64,000 nucleotides of DNA from Streptococcus oralis (lineage in GTDB: Bacteria; Bacillota; Bacilli; Lactobacillales; Streptococcaceae): NCBI RefSeq assembly GCF_001983955.1, contig NZ_CP019562.1, positions 1,807,501-1,871,500 of the forward strand, read 5' to 3'. Position numbers and translations under genes: made by a program. Positions 58,968 through 64,000 of the stretch are shown here, one piece after another. Every line of letters starts with the position of its first letter. Position 1 is the stretch's first letter. Under the pieces are notes generated by a model. It ran no database searches and was not told the DNA's origin. It saw only the letters and a program-made list of their open reading frames with translations.

Positions 58968-60104
58968 GTGAAATTTGCCCATCCAGACCTGACAATAGCT
59001 TACTCTGCAATTGGAGGTATGGTGGGCATCAGCAATCCTTCTTCCGCAGATATCAAAAGCCATAAGGAAGAAGCCCTGCAATCTCTTCGTACAACTGAAA
59101 GTCGGATGGAATCATTTAATAGTGAACTGTTGGGGAGCGGCGTGACCACTACCCTATCCACAATCGCAAGTGGTTTGAGTCGGTCTCGCAAAGCTGTTGC
59201 TATGACAGACCCTTATCACAATGTGGAAGCCCTTGCAATTTTTAAGGACACGAAGTTACGGGATCAACAGATTGAGAATTCTAAAGCTCTGCATGAGGAG
59301 CTAATCCGTTATATTCGACATTATAATCCAGAAACAACCTTTGACTTGAGCCAGATGAGTGAGCAGGAACTACAGACCTTGGGTCGTACGATCTCTCTTG
59401 CCTCCCATGGGAATGGCGGTAAGAAACCTCAGGAGCTGATTGATTTCTTGAAAGGGAATGAAGTTACGTTTGAGAAGGAGATCACAGTATATGACGATGG
59501 TCAGCACTATCTCAAGAGTAAAATCCAGATAAAAGGTCACTTCAAAGGGGAAAGTGCCATCACTTTTAACACTAAATATAAAGATGGTAAGTTAAGTCAA
59601 GAAGGAGAGTATAGCGTAGGGGGACTGAGTACAGATTTCCTAGATGAAAAGCCCAATTATAAGACGAAGATAGGGCTAAAGGACTATTCTATAACGGGTG
59701 AGTTCAGTCTAGCAGACAAGATTAGTTCAAGCTACGGGAGACTCGCCCCCAACCTTTCCATTGGCTTTGGCTATAAGAATCGCTCTCTTGAGGTTGGTAC
59801 CAAGTCAGAGAATGGCTATCGTGTTTCCTATGTAAAAGAACATAACCAGGTCAAACAAGACTACGCAACAGTTAAAACAACCACTGAAACAGAGGTGAGA
59901 ACGGTGGATCATCTCCAAAGGACATTTGACTATGTCGCAGAGCATCCGGTCGCAGCTGTATTTTCTGTAGCAGCTGTAGTTTTTGGAGTGGTTGCTGCCC
60001 CTGTTATTGGAACTGCGTTAGGTGCTTTTGGAACTCTAAAATTACTAGGAGGGTTAACTAGCATCCTTATTGGAATATCTATTTTTAATAATAAAGGGGA
60101 GTAA
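58968..60104 (+). CDS. N-terminally truncated LXG effector with alternative tail (orphan toxin cassette)
   Basis: A 378-aa frame beginning with GTG and lacking the first about 118 residues of the LXG domain of the protein at 56270. Residues 3-315 are the same as the upstream effector except one Gly/Glu change. The last 63 residues (316-378) are entirely different, also hydrophobic (HPVAAVFSVAAVVFGVVAAP; ALGAFGTLKLLGG). There is no SD before the GTG, so it may not be translated, or may be a silent donor. Without the complete LXG domain it is unlikely to be exported by itself. Confidence 0.7.
   Translation: MKFAHPDLTIAYSAIGGMVGISNPSSADIKSHKEEALQSLRTTESRMESFNSELLGSGVTTTLSTIASGLSRSRKAVAMTDPYHNVEALAIFKDTKLRDQQIENSKALHEELIRYIRHYNPETTFDLSQMSEQELQTLGRTISLASHGNGGKKPQELIDFLKGNEVTFEKEITVYDDGQHYLKSKIQIKGHFKGESAITFNTKYKDGKLSQEGEYSVGGLSTDFLDEKPNYKTKIGLKDYSITGEFSLADKISSSYGRLAPNLSIGFGYKNRSLEVGTKSENGYRVSYVKEHNQVKQDYATVKTTTETEVRTVDHLQRTFDYVAEHPVAAVFSVAAVVFGVVAAPVIGTALGAFGTLKLLGGLTSILIGISIFNNKGE
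58975..59912 (+). repeat. Effector-core repeat, copy 2 (938 bp)
   Basis: Second copy of 56625-57562 with a single mismatch. Its left edge (TTGCCCATCCAG) is also the start of the third stub at 61315. Confidence 0.97.
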
Positions 60105-60107
60105 TAT

Positions 60108-60914
60108 ATGAAACTAGTAAAAAGGATAGTCAGTTCAGCGACGGAGGATATCTTACTTAAAATAGAGACTATTAGTCAGCTTAGTTCAGTCTTAGGAATA
60201 TCTTTGGGAGTGCTGGCAGTGATTCTAGAATCTAAAGGTAATGAAAAATTATGGTCGTTAATATTTATATCAATGATGTTGGGATTCCTTATTCTTGTTT
60301 TATATCTACGAGTTGTATCCAATAAGGTAATCTATTTAATGTTACACGATTCTATAGATTTAGAGGTATATGAAGCTATGTTTAAGGTTGAAGCTGAAAA
60401 ATCTATTAAGCCCTATAGAGCAACGTACCAAGAAAATTTCCATTTTGTTAAGGGACAAGTGACTTATTTGAAAGGAGATTTTCAAGCTGCGAAAGAAAAT
60501 TTTGAAAAAATTAATTTAAAAAAAGTTTGGAAGAGATTTAGTACAGACATATTCCTAAGATTAACTTATGGTCAATTGTTGGTTTCCATTCATCTTCAAG
60601 ATGAACCAGCTATCGCTTTCTTTGAGGAACAATTGTCCAAGGCGCCAGATTCGAAAGATGGGAAGGCTAAACTCGTTGCTCAAGCCCAAGCCATAAAAGA
60701 TATTGTGTTCAATAAAGAAGTGAACGACTACTTCGATACCACAGAACCTGAAAATAAGCTAGCCCGAATCATGTTCTCTTATTACGGAGCTCTCAATGCC
60801 CAATTAAAAGGAGATGAAGCTCGTGCTCGTAGTTTGTTTGAAAGCATCCCCCATGAAAATCCAGAGCTTTTCTATGTACAGGAAGCGAAGAAATATTTAG
60901 AAGGAGAAAACTGA
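60108..60914 (+). CDS. Two-helix membrane protein, probable immunity protein 2
   Basis: A 268-aa protein with two hydrophobic helices (about residues 24-43 and 47-68) and a helical C-terminal part ([20 protein letters not shown]). The first about 200 residues share layout but little sequence with the protein at 57732; the last 65 are nearly the same. It starts 3 bp after the truncated effector. It would be the immunity partner of tail 2 and may matter even if the toxin is silent, by protecting against siblings. Confidence 0.65.
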   Translation: MKLVKRIVSSATEDILLKIETISQLSSVLGISLGVLAVILESKGNEKLWSLIFISMMLGFLILVLYLRVVSNKVIYLMLHDSIDLEVYEAMFKVEAEKSIKPYRATYQENFHFVKGQVTYLKGDFQAAKENFEKINLKKVWKRFSTDIFLRLTYGQLLVSIHLQDEPAIAFFEEQLSKAPDSKDGKAKLVAQAQAIKDIVFNKEVNDYFDTTEPENKLARIMFSYYGALNAQLKGDEARARSLFESIPHENPELFYVQEAKKYLEGEN

Positions 60915-61225
60915 TGTCAGAACGTACTGCTTTACCGATTGGAAGTGTTGTTCGAGTGAGAGAAGGTGTAGAGCCTGTCATGATTGTTAATCATTGTCCA
61001 GTTACTGAAAAGGACGGCAAGCAAGGTTATTTTGACTTTGGAGCTGTCAGTCTTCCACTAGGGCTTATGAATCAAAACATTATCTTCTTTAACAAAGAGG
61101 ATATAGATGAAGTTCTATTCTTTGGTTACATTGATCGTCGTTTTCAAGACTTTTTGAGTCGTTATGATGAGGAAATTTCAAAAATCAGCTATGACCATTT
61201 CACCATAGAAGACTTCAAAAAATGA
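60914..61225 (+). CDS. DUF4176-domain protein, short form 2
   Basis: A 103-aa near-copy of the protein at 58574 (differences include Arg/Lys at GRQ/GKQ, Ile/Met at GLIN/GLMN and the C-terminus SVDDFKK/TIEDFKK). It overlaps the immunity gene stop in the same way and ends before the same terminator. Confidence 0.83.
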   Translation: MSERTALPIGSVVRVREGVEPVMIVNHCPVTEKDGKQGYFDFGAVSLPLGLMNQNIIFFNKEDIDEVLFFGYIDRRFQDFLSRYDEEISKISYDHFTIEDFKK

Positions 61226-61230
61226 CATAC

Positions 61231-61260
61231 AAATCCTAGGATTTCATTCTAGGATTTTCT
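61231..61260 (+). terminator. Terminator at the end of cassette 2
   Basis: Same hairpin as 58891-58920 with one G in the left arm that still pairs by wobble. Confidence 0.65.
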
Positions 61261-61307
61261 ATATGGTGAGAAAATGTTATAATGAAGATTAAGTAGAATG
61301 GTCACTG

Positions 61308-61436
61308 ATGAAATTTGCCCATCCAGACCTGACAATAGCTTACTCTGCAATTGGAGGCATGGTTGGCATCAGCAATCCTTCGTACTTGAACTTGATAAGA
61401 GCCTTTCCCCAAAAGTTTCTCACTTTTGGGGATTGA
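61308..61436 (+). pseudogene. Stub of a third effector cassette
   Basis: ATGAAATTTGCCCATCCAG and the following bases to 61381 match the start of cassette 2 (two visible mismatches). The frame then continues into unrelated sequence and stops after 42 codons. The break at 61381 points to a deletion that removed the rest of a third cassette. Confidence 0.85.
61406..61432 (+). terminator. Hairpin closing module 1
   Basis: TCCCCAAAAGT (61406-61416) pairs with ACTTTTGGGGA (61422-61432), an 11-bp stem with a 5-nt loop, but only ATTGATT-type bases follow, so it may be a weak terminator or a structural scar. Confidence 0.5.
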
Positions 61437-61477
61437 TTCAAAGGGAGTAAGTTTAATCAAAAGGATATGTATATGGG

Positions 61478-61507
61478 TTGTTGATTCTACGCAAAATATG
61501 CTAAAAT
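61478..61507 (+). promoter_or_regulatory. Promoter of effector module 2
   Basis: TTGTTG (61478-61483), 18-base spacer, TAAAAT (61502-61507) with TGC in front (extended -10), about 30 bp before the DUF5082-like gene. Confidence 0.6.
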
Positions 61508-61537
61508 GAAGTACAGTTTATAAAAAGGAGAAGGGAA

Positions 61538-61933
61538 ATGGGGTCGTATTATAAACAAATTGCGGCTAGATTTCGTCGACAAGCTGCTGAAGCTCAAAGA
61601 GCAAAAAGTGTAGTTGACGGGAAAATATCTAGATTAAGAAAAGCTAGCAGTAGTTTAGCAAGTGAGATACAGTCTATTGATAATCGTGCAAGATCTTTAG
61701 GTCAGATTCTTCCTTTAGATTCCTCTAGTTTTAAGGGGAGTCGTCAGCAAGATTTTGAAGGTCATTTTTATAATTTAGGAACGAATATTACTAATTTTCG
61801 AGATAGCCATAACAATAATAAAACTGCTATTGAGGATAAGATACGTAGTCTGGAAACTCAATCAAGTGAGCTACAGTCTGCAATAGCATCTTATTATCGT
61901 CAGGCTCGTGTCTATGAATATATGGAGGATTAG
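61538..61933 (+). CDS. DUF5082-like (YwqH-type) coiled-coil LXG partner, module 2
   Basis: A 131-aa helical protein (QIAARFRRQAAEAQRAKSVV start region) with the same size, position and heptad character as the gene at 54930 but low identity. SD AAAGGAGA is upstream. It opens a second four-gene effector module. Confidence 0.78.
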   Translation: MGSYYKQIAARFRRQAAEAQRAKSVVDGKISRLRKASSSLASEIQSIDNRARSLGQILPLDSSSFKGSRQQDFEGHFYNLGTNITNFRDSHNNNKTAIEDKIRSLETQSSELQSAIASYYRQARVYEYMED

Positions 61934-61941
61934 GGAGAGAA

Positions 61942-62241
61942 ATGGTAGATACAGGTGTAAATCAATCCAGTTGGAACACTATTACAAGAGATGTTTCTAC
62001 TTCAACTACAGGAATCGGTAAACTAAGTGATATGCGATTTAGTCGCACAGATCTTACCCCTTTTACCACTTTTAATGACGTTTTGGAGCACTTTAACAAG
62101 TCTATTGTTACTTTGAAAAATTTTACCAGCGCAGATGCTCTAAAAATGGAACAAGCAGGACAGAATAAGATAGATGATGACGCGCATGAAGCAGGAGCTA
62201 TCACAGCAGGAGCTATTGCATCAGGAGGGTTGCGACCATGA
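61942..62241 (+). CDS. DUF5344-like (YwqI-type) small helical LXG partner, module 2
   Basis: A 99-aa protein with the DxG/W N-terminal pattern, two helices and a Gly/Ala-rich end (AGAITAGAIASGGLRP), a counterpart of the gene at 55349. Its stop overlaps the next start by 4 bp. Confidence 0.76.
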   Translation: MVDTGVNQSSWNTITRDVSTSTTGIGKLSDMRFSRTDLTPFTTFNDVLEHFNKSIVTLKNFTSADALKMEQAGQNKIDDDAHEAGAITAGAIASGGLRP

Positions 62242-62891
62242 AGGAAGAACAAATGATTTTATTCGCCCGAGCCTTGTCTAGATGTAGCCTATCTGAAAAG
62301 GAGCAGGAAGTATTGACAGCGGTAGCGATGACCCTATCAGGACATCCAGATGTTTTTCGGGCCTGTTATATAGCTTTTATGAATGACGAACCTAGCTATC
62401 ATTATCATCCAATGATAGGGGCGCCGTTGGAGTTTTTCTATGAAAAAGAACTCGTGCGAATTCGGCGTCTCCAAGAAGAAGTCACTTTACCTCGTTCGCT
62501 ATTTATCCAGTATGCTTCCTATGTGGATCTCTGCTTAAGTCGTATCTATCCTTTGGGTACTGTTGTGGAACTTGATCGTGAGCTTCTTCCGAAGGACTTG
62601 GTTGAATCATTTGAAAGCGAGCAGATGGACTTTTTTGTAGTCATTTCGGGTCGTCGAGTTGATTTGGATAATGGTCATTATATGGACTACATCGGTCATG
62701 GCTATCCATTTGGATTACGCTTTGACACTTCACCCTTGTTTTTAAGCAATCTCTTGATTAAGAGAGTAGTATCAGAAGGGTATTCGGATACCGTGGATGA
62801 ACATTACTGCCAAGAAGCTCTGCGTAAGGACTATCTAGACGCAGGACTGATTTCCAGTGTTTACTCAGAGGAGGAAGTGAATGAAGATTGA
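62238..62891 (+). CDS. DUF4176-related protein, long form, module 2
   Basis: A 217-aa homologue of the protein at 55623: shared YHYHPMIGAPLEF / YEYNPTIGASIDF region, IYPLGTVVELDRELLPKDL / ILPLGSVIQINREKLPKDA, and DYIGHGYPFGL / DYTGYFWPKGL. It overlaps the LXG gene by 11 bp. Confidence 0.72.
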   Translation: MKEEQMILFARALSRCSLSEKEQEVLTAVAMTLSGHPDVFRACYIAFMNDEPSYHYHPMIGAPLEFFYEKELVRIRRLQEEVTLPRSLFIQYASYVDLCLSRIYPLGTVVELDRELLPKDLVESFESEQMDFFVVISGRRVDLDNGHYMDYIGHGYPFGLRFDTSPLFLSNLLIKRVVSEGYSDTVDEHYCQEALRKDYLDAGLISSVYSEEEVNED

Positions 62892-64000
62892 TGTATCCGA
62901 AGTTCGAGTTCAAAAAGAGTTGTTAGTTATTTCGGTAAATAGTATCAAGGAACAGCTATCTGTTTCGAGAAGCCGTCTATCAGAGGTCGTTTCAACCGAT
63001 AGTCTTAAAGGGGCAGTGAAGGATGCCATTAACCAGAAGGTGACCAACTATCAGATACCACTAGTTGATAACTATGTCAATGCCCTAGATAGCATTGTCA
63101 GTCGCTATGATGGACTTGTGAAGCTCTTTCAAGACACGGTGTCAGAGACCGACAACAGTGCCATTATTAAGACAGAATATCTAGAACGCATCAAGCAACG
63201 GATGAAAGATCCGATCGAGGGATTGAAGAGCAGTTCCAGTAAGACGAAAAATATCTATGCAGGGATAAGTGATATCCTAACGTTAACGAATCCTAGTTTG
63301 GATAGTGTGAACACGAGCTATAATCAAGCAGTCAAGAGTTTAGATGATACCATAAAGAACATGGAAGCTTTTAATAGTGTTCTTCTAAAAACAGATACCT
63401 TTGACCTTATCGATATGCAAAATAGTGAAATCGCAACACTATCAGGTTATGCCCCTCTTCCGTATGGGAACCCCGCATTGAGAAATTATTATAATCGAAC
63501 TCAGTTTAAAAACTCAGTTTCAGAGATTCACACAGCTATCCATAGCAACTCCAAAGCTGTGAAGTACCAAAATGCTCTTGCAAAACAGCTTGCCGAGTCT
63601 AAGTATAGTGGGACGGTGGCCGAAAATGAGAACTTAATAGATTCATTATTTAATGTTTATAAAAATGTCACAAAGAGTGATTTATATAAAAATAGTAAGG
63701 ACTATAAAAAACATTTAAAATCTATTTTGCCAGCTTTATATGCGTTGTATCGTTTTAGTCAAAATAAAAAAGGAGATACCATTGTTCTTAAAGAGACAAC
63801 AAAATTTGGAAAACTTCTAGATAATTATTTTGAAGTTACCAAGAAATTAAATGGTAGTCGTACTTATAAGGTAGTTCAATATAAAAACGGTGGTGTTCCA
63901 CAGACCTTCAAATCCATAATGAAAAAGCTAGGCTATACTAAATATAATGAAGAATTGAGTAAGGTTTTCAAATCTTTTACAGATACAACTCGATTTAGTA
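62881..64000 (+). CDS. LXG-domain T7SS effector, module 2 (3' end beyond window)
   Basis: An open frame of 373 codons without a stop up to the window edge. The N-terminal part (MKIDVSEVRVQKELL) is helical and carries a better LXG-type motif than module 1 (DSLKGAVKDAINQKVTNYQI near residues 40-59). The helical region runs to about residue 205. A Lys/Tyr-rich part follows (DYKKHLKSILPALYALYRF; KLNGSRTYKVVQY) and is not recognisable. The toxin tail and immunity gene lie to the right. It overlaps the preceding gene by 11 bp. Confidence 0.82.
   Translation, partial: MKIDVSEVRVQKELLVISVNSIKEQLSVSRSRLSEVVSTDSLKGAVKDAINQKVTNYQIPLVDNYVNALDSIVSRYDGLVKLFQDTVSETDNSAIIKTEYLERIKQRMKDPIEGLKSSSSKTKNIYAGISDILTLTNPSLDSVNTSYNQAVKSLDDTIKNMEAFNSVLLKTDTFDLIDMQNSEIATLSGYAPLPYGNPALRNYYNRTQFKNSVSEIHTAIHSNSKAVKYQNALAKQLAESKYSGTVAENENLIDSLFNVYKNVTKSDLYKNSKDYKKHLKSILPALYALYRFSQNKKGDTIVLKETTKFGKLLDNYFEVTKKLNGSRTYKVVQYKNGGVPQTFKSIMKKLGYTKYNEELSKVFKSFTDTTRFS

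Larger units (their letters stand above)
58380..58974 (+). repeat. Immunity 3' end / DUF4176 / spacer repeat, copy 1
   Basis: This stretch aligns without gaps to 60720-61314 (offset 2340) with scattered substitutions; I estimate above 90 percent identity by eye. It covers the end of the immunity gene, the DUF4176 gene, the terminator and the following promoter-like element. With the 938-bp core it defines a tandem unit of about 2.34-2.35 kb. Confidence 0.93.
60720..61314 (+). repeat. Immunity 3' end / DUF4176 / spacer repeat, copy 2
   Basis: Gapless match to 58380-58974 with scattered changes, including the terminator and promoter-like element. Confidence 0.93.

Noticed and set aside
59000..59191. 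63-aa minus-strand open frame present identically in both effector cores
   Set aside because: Its duplication is explained by the 938-bp repeat; it has no SD and lies opposite a coding frame.
61406..61432. IS remnant, because CCCCAAAAGT resembles the ends of the IS at 46007-47436
   Set aside because: The match is short, no transposase sequence is nearby and the palindrome is complete by itself.

Overview
The window looks like a chromosomal segment of a mitis-group Streptococcus (close to S. mitis, S. oralis or S. infantis). This rests on a low-GC Firmicute gene set, an rrn operon with tRNA-Ala in the 16S-23S spacer, a BOX repeat, a gene order recognisable from the pneumococcal chromosome (gltX-pgi-patB-patA, gpsA-galU, dapH, pbp1b-tyrS, malP-malQ/malX-malC-malD-malA-malR, aspS, hisS, ilvD, rpmF-rpmG), and a tracrRNA and repeat of the S. 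thermophilus CRISPR3 / S. pyogenes type II-A kind. Pneumococcus itself seems unlikely because of the type VII secretion island and the CRISPR remnant.

Layout. 1-2590: the 3'-truncated end of an rrn operon on the minus strand (23S, tRNA-Ala, 16S, promoter) with tRNA-Glu upstream. 2657-10616: minus-strand housekeeping genes (deaminase, gltX, pgi, a class I glutamine amidotransferase) and the PatAB heterodimeric drug exporter with an attenuator-like leader. 10681-12695: gpsA-galU. 12712-13277: a CRISPR-Cas9 locus stripped of its cas genes; a near-complete tracrRNA gene and one terminal repeat remain, with an unrecognised 95-aa ORF between them. 13323-20034: rhomboid protease, 5-formyl-THF cyclo-ligase, the acetylated lysine branch (N-acetyl-DAP deacetylase, DapH), an EamA transporter and PBP1b. 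20102-22306: tyrS and RlmA(II). 22369-32154: the maltodextrin regulon, two divergent transcription units around LacI-type operators plus malA-malR. 32188-45254: yitT, aspS, a small Xre-controlled membrane/ABC cluster, hisS, an Rgg-MFS pair, a MIP18-like gene, a BOX element and ilvD. 45400-45832: rpmF-rpmG.

From 45833 to the right edge the window is accessory. A decayed IS3-family element is inserted inside what looks like the rpmFG terminator hairpin. Behind it lies a type VIIb secretion system (esxA, essA, esaB, essB, essC; no esaA in the usual place). Two effector modules follow, each ordered DUF5082-like, DUF5344-like, DUF4176-like, LXG effector. Module 1 has been amplified: behind the full-length LXG effector lies a second, N-terminally truncated copy. 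It shares a 938-bp core with one mismatch but carries a different 63-aa hydrophobic tail, a different membrane protein (probable immunity) and a near-identical DUF4176 gene. A third copy survives as a 67-bp stub. The arrangement resembles a toxin-tip cassette array, as described for Rhs/CDI polymorphic toxins, here on a T7SS LXG effector whose tails look membrane-active. Module 2 runs off the right edge.

Limits: families were assigned by reading the sequence; no database search or folding program was run. Exact RNA ends, promoters and operators are read from consensus matches only.
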